From: Candidatus Poribacteria bacterium
GTDB lineage: Bacteria > Poribacteria > WGA-4E > WGA-3G
DNA: 64,000 bases
Direction of reading: 5' to 3'
Assembly (NCBI GenBank): GCA_022825825.1
Contig: JAJDWA010000071.1
Span: 1 to 64,000, forward strand
The position numbers and the translations under genes are program-made. Positions 16,830 through 25,473 of this stretch are shown here, in pieces (the stretch's first letter is position 1; every line of letters starts with the position of its first letter). Below the pieces are notes generated by a model that searched no databases, was not told the origin of the DNA, and was given only the letters and a program-made list of their open reading frames with translations.

Positions 16830-17612
16830 TTAAAATATATTGATACAAACTTTGTGGATTCTACATATTAGCCATGTCCATAAAAAACAACACCCGCCTA
16901 TCAAAAATTGCCAGAAAGCGATAACATACCATGACGGATACGAAAAATCGTAAGATGTAATAGGTGTTCGTTCATAGAGCAAAGGTGTTCTAAAAATGTC
17001 CATCCCATCAAAGATATTGCACACGGTAATCAACGGGTTTAGATGAAGAATAGGTTGTATCATCGGTTGTATATTATCAATATATCTCCCTAAAGGTTTT
17101 AGTAAAAACGCACTCCCGATTAAAACACACGATAAAAAACAGGCACACTCTGTTCCAAAGATAGCATCCTTGAAAACCTGTGTGCCCCACATGCCAACTG
17201 CCCCTGTCGAAAAACTATAAAGCCCTAACACAATCAACATTTTCATTGCTTTTCCGATCGGCATGTCAGTGACAAAAAGCGCGAAACTTGTTGATAAAAA
17301 TATCCAACAGAAGAGAGGGATCAGACTGATAGCAAGCCGCATCAACAGGGACTTACCAAAAGAGATAGCGGAAAGTGATAGCAACTGTGTGGAAGGATCA
17401 TCTCTGATTTCAGACTGCACATGACAAGCCGCCAAATAAGGTGCTACCAAAAGTACAGTGAACACTTGTGCAAGCGCGAAACATTCCGCAGGTGAACCAA
17501 GTTTCGCATGTGTCAACAATTGGTATGTCAACCACTGCAGAAAACTCGCAATACCGATACAAATGAAGAATGTTTTTATACTGTCCAGCTTAGCCTTAAT
17601 AACAGCGTTCAT
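16830..17612 (-). CDS. polytopic membrane protein, ABC-2 permease-like
   Basis: A 260-aa protein with about six hydrophobic segments (near 15-35, 47-64, 88-110, 122-140, 158-176 and 232-252). The layout, with a cytosolic N-terminus, a Gly/Phe-rich core and a long loop before the last helix, is like an ABC-2 type permease or an ABC-2-like uncharacterised family. No ATP-binding partner lies next to it, so transport is uncertain. It is 21 bases downstream of the HEAT/TPR gene and 29 bases upstream of the mutase start, hence co-transcribed with both. Confidence 0.65.
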   Translation of the reverse strand: MNAVIKAKLDSIKTFFICIGIASFLQWLTYQLLTHAKLGSPAECFALAQVFTVLLVAPYLAACHVQSEIRDDPSTQLLSLSAISFGKSLLMRLAISLIPLFCWIFLSTSFALFVTDMPIGKAMKMLIVLGLYSFSTGAVGMWGTQVFKDAIFGTECACFLSCVLIGSAFLLKPLGRYIDNIQPMIQPILHLNPLITVCNIFDGMDIFRTPLLYERTPITSYDFSYPSWYVIAFWQFLIGGCCFLWTWLICRIHKVCINIF

Positions 17613-17633
17613 TGTTGCTATCCATAACAGAAT

Positions 17634-18290
17634 TTATTCTTCTTCTTCCAACGCGCGCCGTAGCTGCATAAGCGCCTCGGCAATTGAGACAAGATTTGGA
17701 TTAATAATCAATGCCTGTTTGTAAGCGTCAACTGCTTTATCAATTTTACCTAATCTGAGATAAACGTGTCCCATGCCAGCGAGTGCTCCGAAATGATGTG
17801 GATTAAGTTTAATTGCCTGTTTACAATCTTCGAGTGCTTTTCCCCAGGCTTCCACCATAAAATATGCAATCGCACGTTGGTTATACCCTTCAGCGAAGTT
17901 TGGTGATGCTTCAATTACTGCGGTAAATCTTTCAACTGCCTCTGAAAAGTTTTCATTTTTTAAGGATCTTTTTCCAGATACAAGCATTTTGTCGACAGAT
18001 TCATTGCCTGAGCGGGACCATACGTTCCACAACGCTATTTCGGTGTTAAGGCAGGCGCGAAGGTCATCATTTTTAAGGTTTTCCACTAATGCAGGCACGA
18101 CGTCCATACTACCTATCAATCCGAGCGCAGTCGCTGCAGCACGGCCTACCAATGGATCAGCGTTTTGAAGATAGTCCACCAGATCGTTTTCAGAATATTT
18201 TGATGTGAGAAGTTCTTTAAGACTTTCCTCATCCGCTGCGTTTTTGAACATCTGTGTCGCTAATTCTGAAAATCCGTTACGTGTTGGCAT
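17634..18290 (-). CDS. HEAT-like and TPR repeat protein
   Basis: A 218-aa soluble protein. Residues 20-90 look like HEAT-type helical repeats (VGRAAATALGLIGSMDVVPA), and 115-205 contain two to three TPR units (AEGYNQRAIAYFMVEAWGKA; GALAGMGHVYLRLGKIDKAV). Such repeats mediate protein-protein contacts; no catalytic motif is present. It starts the minus-strand operon that ends with yvcK. The TPR part suggests a scaffold, but no partner can be named. Confidence 0.8.
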   Translation of the reverse strand: MPTRNGFSELATQMFKNAADEESLKELLTSKYSENDLVDYLQNADPLVGRAAATALGLIGSMDVVPALVENLKNDDLRACLNTEIALWNVWSRSGNESVDKMLVSGKRSLKNENFSEAVERFTAVIEASPNFAEGYNQRAIAYFMVEAWGKALEDCKQAIKLNPHHFGALAGMGHVYLRLGKIDKAVDAYKQALIINPNLVSIAEALMQLRRALEEEE

Positions 18291-18336
18291 GGGATACGCT
18301 CCTTACTTCTTTATCTGAATAGATTATAGCATACCT

Positions 18337-19437
18337 TTGTTGAAAATGACAATTCAAATTTACGGTTATACATTCACAACACTTGCCAAAAAGTGTTTTT
18401 TCAACTACAATGTGTGTGTGTACACCTTGGAACCGCTTACACCTCAAAATTATGACGATTGGGATTCAGTCATCCAGCAGTGCCCGAACAGCACTGCTTT
18501 TCAGAGTACTACATGGCGAGATGCACTTGCCAATTCCTTCAAGCAGCTTGATCCTGTCTATCTACTTATCAAACAAGAAGGGACTGTGATAGGTGGAATA
18601 CCCGCTTTTGTATTTACACCGATACCGGGTATCCGATTGTGGCATTCAATGCCATGGAACCTGTTTGGTGGTCCACAGATAATTGACTCCGCGCAAGTGA
18701 ACCCAGCAAATTTATTTTCAACCATTGAAACCTATCTTGAAACCACATCAACTGAAAAAGGATGGTGTGAACTGTGTTGGACACTTTCATCTGAGGATAC
18801 GAAAAAATATGGCGACTTGCTAACAGATATAGGGTATGAACAAACAGAAAGGTTTACACATATTCTTAAGACAAACTGTGATGTCGATTCCCTCTGGCGT
18901 GCTTACAATAAACGGGTCAGAGGTGCTGTCAGGAAAGCACAAAAATCGGGTGTAGAGGTTACGGACACCGAAAGTGATGCGGATCTATCCACATTTTACG
19001 ACATGTATCTTATGACCGTGAAACGTTTAGGAGGGACACCGAAACCTCGCGCACTTATGAAGACGCTTTTGCAGCAGGGCGTTGCCAAACTTGCCATCGC
19101 TACATATCAAGGCACTATCATTGCTGGATTGCTCTATCTCTGTTTCAATCGTACTGTGACGTTGTGGTGTGAGGCATCTGTGCCTGCGTATTTACAATAC
19201 CGTCCGAACAATGCAATTTTTCACCATATTATCACTTGGGCATGTAAGGAAGGATATGAATGGGTAGATTTTGGCGCATCGCCACCAGAAAATCAAGGAT
19301 TGATTGCACACAAGGAACAATATCGCGCCCAAAAAACTGATTTCTGCAGTTGGACAAAAATAGTTTCACCACTCAAAAGATCGTTGTGGACACGGAGTGA
19401 ATCTGCACTTAGGAAAATTTATACATGGATGCAGTGA
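18337..19437 (+). CDS. FemAB/GNAT-type acyltransferase
   Basis: A protein of up to 366 aa with the double-GNAT architecture of FemAB-like proteins. The first GNAT-like half is at 30-150, including GGIPAFVF. The second (Acetyltransf_6) contains the basic helix YNKRVRGAVRKAQKSGVEV and the C-terminal WVDFGASPPENQG. Family members transfer aminoacyl groups to peptidoglycan, or act with exopolysaccharide and PEP-CTERM systems; the precise acceptor is unknown. The start is uncertain: ATG 18337 or 18346 gives an odd hydrophobic N-terminus, while an in-frame GTG at 18412 would begin right at the conserved part. Sulfatase and phosphodiesterase genes follow in the same direction. Confidence 0.8.
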   Translation: MLKMTIQIYGYTFTTLAKKCFFNYNVCVYTLEPLTPQNYDDWDSVIQQCPNSTAFQSTTWRDALANSFKQLDPVYLLIKQEGTVIGGIPAFVFTPIPGIRLWHSMPWNLFGGPQIIDSAQVNPANLFSTIETYLETTSTEKGWCELCWTLSSEDTKKYGDLLTDIGYEQTERFTHILKTNCDVDSLWRAYNKRVRGAVRKAQKSGVEVTDTESDADLSTFYDMYLMTVKRLGGTPKPRALMKTLLQQGVAKLAIATYQGTIIAGLLYLCFNRTVTLWCEASVPAYLQYRPNNAIFHHIITWACKEGYEWVDFGASPPENQGLIAHKEQYRAQKTDFCSWTKIVSPLKRSLWTRSESALRKIYTWMQ

Positions 19438-19485
19438 AAATAACTTTGAAGCAAAATTTCTACAATTAGAGGAATAGGAGAAAAA

Positions 19486-20838
19486 ATGGAACGAAAACCT
19501 AATTTAATCTTTGTTTTTGGTGATCAACACCGTCAATGTGATGTCGGATGTGCAGGCAACCCGCAAGTACAAACGCCTGCAATGGATAAACTTGCACAGG
19601 AAGGAATGTTCTTCCCGAACACCTTTACCAATGTCCCGATCTGTGTCCCCGCGCGTGGATGCCTGATGACAGGCAAACACCCGTTGAGTCATAAGGCAGT
19701 TTCAAACGATTTGCCGCTGCCGTTGTCTGAAACAGGTGTTGCGGAAGTCTTCAGAGACGCTGGATACGCAACTGGATATATCGGCAAATGGCATCTCGGC
19801 GGTATGCCGAGAGATAAGTTTATTACGCATGAGATGCGGTTCGGTTTTGACCATTGGGTCGGATGGAATTGTCATCATAACTATTTCAATGCACCGTATC
19901 ACGATTCCGATGGAAACCGAATGCAGATTGAAGGCTACGAACCGGAATTCCAAACCGATCAGGCGATTCAATACTGCCGAGATCACGCTGAGGAACCTTT
20001 CTGTCTCTATGTGAGTTGGGGGCCGCCACATAATCCGTATGAACATGTGCCTGACCGTTATAAAGAGATGTATCCACCAGAGGAGATTCAGTTACGTCCA
20101 AACACGGTAGATACACCTGCAATCCGAAAGGATATATCTGGTTACTACGCGCATATCACAGCTTTAGATGAGAACCTTGGGCGTTTGATGGCAGCATTAG
20201 ACGAAATCGGCATTGCTGAAGACACTATCCTTGTCTATACATCTGACCATGGGGATATGCTCGGCAGCCATGGACACAACAGAAAAGAACGTCCGTGGGA
20301 AGAATCAAGCCGTATTCCTTTTATGATTCGCTGGCCTCGCCAAATTCCATCTGGCATTACTCGCGATACTTTACTCAGCCTTGTAGATTTTATGCCATCA
20401 ATGCTGTCTCTGTGTGACCTGCCAATTCCAGAGGGTGTTGAAGGCATTGATCTTTCAGATGCAATGCTCGGTAAGACAATAGAGGAACCACAATCTGTTC
20501 TGCTTGAAATTCCATTACACGGCAGTGAAGGGTTCAATTTCGGTCTCCGCGAATGGCGCGGTGTTCGGACACATCGCTACACGTATGCACGCCATTACGA
20601 TGGAACAGGCTGGTTGCTTTACGATAACGATAATGACCCATACCAGATGAACAATCTTATTGATGATGCAGATTCACAATCGCTTCGAGAAGAATTAGAG
20701 GCGGAACTTCAGCAGTGGCTAACCCGAATTAACGATCCATGCCTCGCGGGTTTAGATCACATCCGACAACTCGGATTGGCAGAATTGTGGAACATCAGCG
20801 AACAACGTTTCGGTGGCAGAAATCCACGTTGGGCATAA
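19486..20838 (+). CDS. sulfatase (formylglycine type)
   Basis: A 450-aa sulfatase of the alkaline phosphatase superfamily. Cys53 in PICVPARGCLMTGK is the C-x-P-x-R site that a maturase converts to formylglycine. The metal ligand Asp13 is in FVFGDQHR, and a second metal cluster is at YTSDHGDMLGSHG. No signal peptide is visible, so it appears cytosolic, unlike many secreted algal-polysaccharide sulfatases. GGAG lies 6 bases before the ATG. The substrate is a sulfate ester not identifiable from sequence. The next gene is another alkaline phosphatase superfamily enzyme 12 bases downstream, implying a two-step hydrolytic unit. Confidence 0.92.
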   Translation: MERKPNLIFVFGDQHRQCDVGCAGNPQVQTPAMDKLAQEGMFFPNTFTNVPICVPARGCLMTGKHPLSHKAVSNDLPLPLSETGVAEVFRDAGYATGYIGKWHLGGMPRDKFITHEMRFGFDHWVGWNCHHNYFNAPYHDSDGNRMQIEGYEPEFQTDQAIQYCRDHAEEPFCLYVSWGPPHNPYEHVPDRYKEMYPPEEIQLRPNTVDTPAIRKDISGYYAHITALDENLGRLMAALDEIGIAEDTILVYTSDHGDMLGSHGHNRKERPWEESSRIPFMIRWPRQIPSGITRDTLLSLVDFMPSMLSLCDLPIPEGVEGIDLSDAMLGKTIEEPQSVLLEIPLHGSEGFNFGLREWRGVRTHRYTYARHYDGTGWLLYDNDNDPYQMNNLIDDADSQSLREELEAELQQWLTRINDPCLAGLDHIRQLGLAELWNISEQRFGGRNPRWA

Positions 20839-20850
20839 GGGGTTTCATCG

Positions 20851-22248
20851 ATGAGAAAACGGGTACTTGTTATCGGTTGGGATTGCGCTGCACCGGAACT
20901 GGTTTTTGAGGCATTCAAAGACGACATGCCCAATACACATCGCTTGATGCAAGAGGGTATCTACGGGCAATTAGAAAGCACGGTCCCACCTATCACCGTG
21001 CCTGCATGGATGTGCATGATGACAAGCCGTGATCCGGGTGAACTCGGTATCTACGGATTCCGTAACCGTTCAGATTATTCATACAATGCGCTCACCATTG
21101 CTAACGCACACGCTGTGCAAGTGCGGACACTCTGGGACTTACTTGGACAAGCGCAAAAACGTTCTGTTGTTTTGGGGGTGCCGCTTACCTATCCCGCAAA
21201 GCCGTTTCCGGGTTGGATGGTTACCAGTTTCCTCACCCCATGCGATCTCAATTCTCCGTTGACGCAATCTAACTTACAGTGGACATTTCCGCCAAGGTTG
21301 ACGCGTGAAATCGCGCAAGTTGCCCCTGACTATATGATTGATATTCCAAATTTCCGCACCGATAAACGTGCAGAGTTAGAACAGCAGCTCCTCAAAATGA
21401 CACGGGAACGTTTCAAATTTGCACGTTATCTGCTTGAGAAAAAAGCATGGGATTTCTTCATGATGGTGGAAATGGGCTCAGATCGGCTACATCACGCATT
21501 CTGGCGGTTTTGGGATAAAACGCATCCTAAATATGAACCGAATTCACCGTTTGCTGACACAATGCGGAACTACTATCGCACACTTGATGAAGAACTTGGA
21601 GAGATGTTGACGTATGTTAATGATGATACCACCGTCATGGTTGTCTCAGACCACGGTGCGAAAAGAATGGTTGGTGGTATCTGTGTGAATGAATGGCTAC
21701 AAAAACACGGTTATCTGACGCTTAAAACTGAACCTAAAGGTATTACCCGATTTACAACGGATATGGTAGATTGGCAGCACACGAAGGCGTGGGGTGAAGG
21801 CGGATATTATGCCCGCATCTTTATCAATGTTGCAGGAAGAGAACCTCATGGGATTGTCAAAACACAGGATTATGAAAGTGTACGTGATGAATTAAAAACA
21901 CAACTTGAGGGAATCGTAGACGAATCGGGAAATAACATCAGTACCCGCGTTTTTAAACCTGAAGAGGTGTATCGGGAGTGCCGCAACATCGCCCCTGACC
22001 TCATCGTTTACTTTGGCGATCTTTTTTGGCGTTCGGTCGGGAGTGTTGGATATAACAGCATCTATACAGACGAAAATGACACCGGGCCTGATGATTGCAA
22101 TCACGCTGAGATGGGAATGTTTATTTTCAAAGACAGGAAGCAAACTGATGGACATGTTTCCACTAAAAGTATATATGACATTGCACCGACAGTGCTAAAT
22201 GAATTCGGCATTGACATTCCAGATGCTATGCGGGGCAAGCCGATTTAA
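20851..22248 (+). CDS. type I phosphodiesterase/nucleotide pyrophosphatase family protein
   Basis: A 465-aa alkaline phosphatase superfamily enzyme. Asp11 in VIGWDCAAPE binds metal, Thr49 in PPITVPAW is the expected nucleophile, and VVSDHGAKRM supplies further ligands. Poribacterial and archaeal relatives are annotated as phosphodiesterase or phosphoglycerate-mutase-like hydrolases with unknown substrates. It is cytosolic with no leader. It follows the sulfatase by 12 bases, so they share a transcript. Its stop overlaps the convergent peptidase gene by four bases, leaving no room for a terminator. Confidence 0.85.
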   Translation: MRKRVLVIGWDCAAPELVFEAFKDDMPNTHRLMQEGIYGQLESTVPPITVPAWMCMMTSRDPGELGIYGFRNRSDYSYNALTIANAHAVQVRTLWDLLGQAQKRSVVLGVPLTYPAKPFPGWMVTSFLTPCDLNSPLTQSNLQWTFPPRLTREIAQVAPDYMIDIPNFRTDKRAELEQQLLKMTRERFKFARYLLEKKAWDFFMMVEMGSDRLHHAFWRFWDKTHPKYEPNSPFADTMRNYYRTLDEELGEMLTYVNDDTTVMVVSDHGAKRMVGGICVNEWLQKHGYLTLKTEPKGITRFTTDMVDWQHTKAWGEGGYYARIFINVAGREPHGIVKTQDYESVRDELKTQLEGIVDESGNNISTRVFKPEEVYRECRNIAPDLIVYFGDLFWRSVGSVGYNSIYTDENDTGPDDCNHAEMGMFIFKDRKQTDGHVSTKSIYDIAPTVLNEFGIDIPDAMRGKPI

Positions 22249-23156
22249 GAAGTTACCGCAGCAACAATCGCCTCAGCCACTACTTCTGCAGCAAGGATGC
22301 CGATAGTATTCACACTGCTGCTGGCATGTGCACCTGTGGCAAGCGTAAAAAGTGTATCACCATCAAACATAGTATGCGATGGACGAATCGCACGCGCCAT
22401 GCCATCGTGTGCCATCTCTGCAACCCGTGTCGCTTCTGCAACAGAAAGCGCGGCATTTGTGGCAACAACACCGATGGTTGTATTGGTTCCGGGAACAATA
22501 CTTGCATCTAAGAGTCGTTCCGTGATGTCCACGAAACTACCGTTCTCTTTACCGCCTGCAACGATCTCACCCGTTGCAGGACTCACAACGTTCCCCAAGG
22601 CATTCACAACCACAAGGGCTGCAACGATTAAACCGTTATCAAGATGATCACACGCTGAACCCACCCCACCTGGAGAAGGTGTAACACCGGGCGCTTTGCC
22701 AACAGTAGCTCCTGTTCCCGCACCAACAACCCCCACCGCCACCGGTCCATCTGTAGCGTTGAGGCATGCCTGATATCCCATTTCTCTGTTAGGACGTACC
22801 CTTGCGTCACCAACATGCAAGTCGAAGATAACAGCCGCAGGCACAATCGGCACGCGAACAGTACCAGCCGAAAATCCTACTCCCTTTTCTTCAAGGTATT
22901 GGACAACACCCCCCGCAGCATCTAACCCGAAAGCGCTGCCACCTGTCAGTAGAACTGCATGTACTTTTTGGATTAAGCGTCCGGGGCGAATCGCTTCTGT
23001 TTCGCGTGAACCTGGAGCAGCCCCGCGCACGTCAATGCCTGCTGTTGCTCCTGTTGGACAGAGGATAACGGTACATCCTGTCCGCGCAGTTGTGTCAGTG
23101 GCGTGACCTACCTGTATTCCGTCTATTGCAGTGAGTGTTTGGTTTGTTAATGTCAT
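22245..23156 (-). CDS. P1 (DmpA/NylC) family peptidase or amidase
   Basis: A 303-aa Ntn-like hydrolase of the DmpA/NylC family. Asn225-Thr226 in VPGTNTTIGVVATN is the expected self-cleavage site that frees the catalytic threonine of the beta subunit. LLTGGSAFGLDAAGG (69-83) and the glycine-rich GAGTGATVGKAPG (145-157) are conserved. Members hydrolyse beta-peptides, D-amino-acid N-termini or nylon oligomers. Its promoter lies so close that the transcript would start at or one base from the ATG, and no ribosome binding site is present, so a leaderless mRNA is likely. Confidence 0.9.
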   Translation of the reverse strand: MTLTNQTLTAIDGIQVGHATDTTARTGCTVILCPTGATAGIDVRGAAPGSRETEAIRPGRLIQKVHAVLLTGGSAFGLDAAGGVVQYLEEKGVGFSAGTVRVPIVPAAVIFDLHVGDARVRPNREMGYQACLNATDGPVAVGVVGAGTGATVGKAPGVTPSPGGVGSACDHLDNGLIVAALVVVNALGNVVSPATGEIVAGGKENGSFVDITERLLDASIVPGTNTTIGVVATNAALSVAEATRVAEMAHDGMARAIRPSHTMFDGDTLFTLATGAHASSSVNTIGILAAEVVAEAIVAAVTS

Positions 23157-23162
23157 ATAACA

Positions 23163-23191
23163 ACTATAGCGGAATCAGATATAATCTGCAA
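23163..23191 (-). promoter_or_regulatory. promoter of the P1 peptidase gene, leaderless arrangement
   Basis: Minus strand: TTGCAG (23191-23186), 17-base spacer, TATAGT (23168-23163), then only six bases (TGTTAT) before the ATG at 23156. Confidence 0.5.
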
Positions 23192-23302
23192 GAGATATTG
23201 CATAGACTGCATCTGAATATGCTGCTATAATGCAATCGATCATTGTACCAAACCTGAACCACGCTTAGAAACAGAGACGATAGATAGGGTGACTATCCGA
23301 TA

Positions 23303-23348
23303 CTATGTCATTCCTGTGGTACAGGAAATCCCTTCACAGCGGACATAG
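23303..23348. repeat. compound inverted repeat in the 23.2-23.6 kb intergenic region
   Basis: TTCCTGT (23311-23317) and ACAGGAA (23321-23327) form a tight hairpin, enclosed by CTATGT (23303-23308) and ACATAG (23343-23348). No known RNA family is recognised. The rest of 23157-23590 holds two promoters and nothing else that I can see. Confidence 0.4.
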
Positions 23349-23422
23349 GGTTTATGCAAATATACGGATGACATAATCTTCTCTACAACTTACCGGTATA
23401 TTATGCGATTGGAAGATTCTGC

Positions 23423-23451
23423 TTGAAATTTTGAGTGGGTTAAGGTATTAT
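23423..23451 (+). promoter_or_regulatory. promoter of the GmrSD-like gene
   Basis: TTGAAA (23423-23428), 17-base spacer, TATTAT (23446-23451). This predicts a leader of about 130 bases before the ATG at 23591. Confidence 0.6.
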
Positions 23452-23590
23452 GTTATGTTGAATAAATAACACATTTATGTAATTCAATGATTAATGAAAT
23501 ATTTTTGATGTTAACATATATATTTGGAATATCTTGATTACACCTTGGCATAATATTATACACTGCAAACATCCAGATCAGAGGATCTTA

Positions 23591-25444
23591 ATGAAAGAAA
23601 TTGATGGTCAAGCAAAAACTATCCAAGAATTACTTGCTAACAAAAAGTACTCACTTGATTACTACCAACGCGAGTATAGTTGGCAAACCAAGCATGTAAT
23701 TGAGCTTATTGATGACCTGGTAAGCAAATTTTTTGATAGTTATGAAGATGAACATGAACGATCTCAAGTGGGTAATTACAGCCATTACTTTTTAGGTTCA
23801 ATTATTATATGTGAAAAACGTAGTCAACGATTCATCATTGACGGTCAGCAAAGACTTACAACATTGACACTGCTTTTAATGAGACTTCACCGTTTGATAG
23901 AAGATGAAGATCAGAAGAGCCAAATCGCGCTTCTTATTTTTTCGCTAAGACGTGGAAAAAAGTCGTTCAATCTAGATATTTCGGACCGTGAAACTATAAT
24001 GGAGTCCCTATATTCAGGCACTTTTTTTGAACCGATCGATCAACCAGAATCAATTCGCAATATTGCAGATCGTTACATAGACATAGAAAACCAATTAAGA
24101 ATTCCAAAAAAAGCTCTTCCATATTTTGTTGATTGGTTGCTTGAAAGAGTTTTCTTAGTTGAAATCACTGCTTACGCCGATGACGATGCCTATACGATTT
24201 TTGAAACAATGAATGATCGTGGATTGTCCCTTTCTCCCGCGGATATGCTTAGAGGATACCTTCTTTCAAACATCAAAGATATTGAGACAAGAGATATTGC
24301 AAGCAAGATTTGGAGTGAACGTGTCCAAATACTCAAACAATTTGGTAAAGAAGATGAATCAGATGCTATAAAAGCTTGGCTGCGAAGTCAATATGCAGAA
24401 GAAAATAAGGAATTTGATAGAATCGGTTCAGAATTTCACCGTTGGGTTCGTGACAAGGAAGATGTTCTGAATTTGAAGTCGACTGAAAACTTTGCCAATT
24501 TTATACAAAATGATTTTTCCTTTTATAGCCGTTGGTATCTCCATTTGCGAAATGCTACTAAGGAACTTGTACCTGGACTTGAGTGTGTTTACTACAATGC
24601 ACAGTATAATTTTACGCTCCAATACCCAGTTTTACTTGCCCCATTATGTTTAAATGACTCTGAAGACGAAATTAATCGTAAAATACAAGTAGTTGCCACA
24701 TATTTAGATATTTCACTCCTTCGACGGATTTGGAATTCAAACTCTATTGCTCAGAGAGATCTTACGACAACAATGTTCTCAATTATGAGTGACATCCGAG
24801 GGAAAAGCGTCAATGAATTAAGGAATATATTATACGAGAAATTAGACGAAAACCCTTTTGTTTTATCAAGTCATAGTCAGTTGTTCGATTTATTTGGAGG
24901 ATCCGATATTGATCCCGAAACCACACTTTTTAATACATATCAATTTCGCTTACACAGTGGAAACTCCAAAGCTATTCGCCTTATTCTTGCGCGAATGACT
25001 GATTATGTGGAAGTTCAATCTGGTCAATTTTCTCGCTATCTTGAATACGTCAAAACTGGTAAAAATAGTTATGAAGTGGAACATATCTGGTCTAATCACC
25101 ATGAACGCCACCAAGATGAATTCTCCCACAAAATTGATTTTCAGGGTTATCGCAATTGTATAGGCGGATTGTTACTTCTTCCTAAGAAATCCAACGCAAG
25201 TTACGGTGACTCCCCCTACGAAAAAAAACGGGAGCACTACCTAAGGGAAAATTTACTTGCTCAAAGTCTCCATGAAAAAGCTTATGAAAACAATCCAGGG
25301 TTTAAGCAATTCATTGAAAGAAGTCAATTGCCTTTCCGTCCACATTCCGAATTTAAAAAAGTTGATCTTGATGCACGTCAAGAGTTGTATCAAAAACTCG
25401 CTGAGCAGATATGGAGTCCTGAGCGGTTGCTTGAGGACACGTAA
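23591..25444 (+). CDS. DUF262/DUF1524 protein, GmrSD-type modification-dependent nuclease
   Basis: A 618-aa single-chain protein. The N-terminal DUF262 (ParB-like) domain shows YYQREYSWQ and IIDGQQRLTTLTLL, where DGQQR is the nucleotide-handling motif. The C-terminal DUF1524 domain (around 490-550) is an HNH-type nuclease with YEVEHIWSNHH, NCIGGLLLL and the distal N and K residues (SNASYGDSPYEKK). In E. coli CT596, GmrS and GmrD form a type IV restriction enzyme against glucosylated hydroxymethylcytosine DNA; other fused members include antiphage proteins. An upstream TTG frame exists, but the ATG at 23591 has AGAGGA at suitable spacing. No methylase lies nearby, as expected for type IV. Confidence 0.85.
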   Translation: MKEIDGQAKTIQELLANKKYSLDYYQREYSWQTKHVIELIDDLVSKFFDSYEDEHERSQVGNYSHYFLGSIIICEKRSQRFIIDGQQRLTTLTLLLMRLHRLIEDEDQKSQIALLIFSLRRGKKSFNLDISDRETIMESLYSGTFFEPIDQPESIRNIADRYIDIENQLRIPKKALPYFVDWLLERVFLVEITAYADDDAYTIFETMNDRGLSLSPADMLRGYLLSNIKDIETRDIASKIWSERVQILKQFGKEDESDAIKAWLRSQYAEENKEFDRIGSEFHRWVRDKEDVLNLKSTENFANFIQNDFSFYSRWYLHLRNATKELVPGLECVYYNAQYNFTLQYPVLLAPLCLNDSEDEINRKIQVVATYLDISLLRRIWNSNSIAQRDLTTTMFSIMSDIRGKSVNELRNILYEKLDENPFVLSSHSQLFDLFGGSDIDPETTLFNTYQFRLHSGNSKAIRLILARMTDYVEVQSGQFSRYLEYVKTGKNSYEVEHIWSNHHERHQDEFSHKIDFQGYRNCIGGLLLLPKKSNASYGDSPYEKKREHYLRENLLAQSLHEKAYENNPGFKQFIERSQLPFRPHSEFKKVDLDARQELYQKLAEQIWSPERLLEDT

Positions 25445-25473
25445 AAATTTGAAATATTTTGTAGAAAGATAAA

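Noticed and set aside
23303..23348. Riboswitch upstream of the GmrSD-like gene
   Set aside because: The hairpin lies upstream of the promoter at 23423-23451, so it is not in the leader, and it matches no known aptamer.
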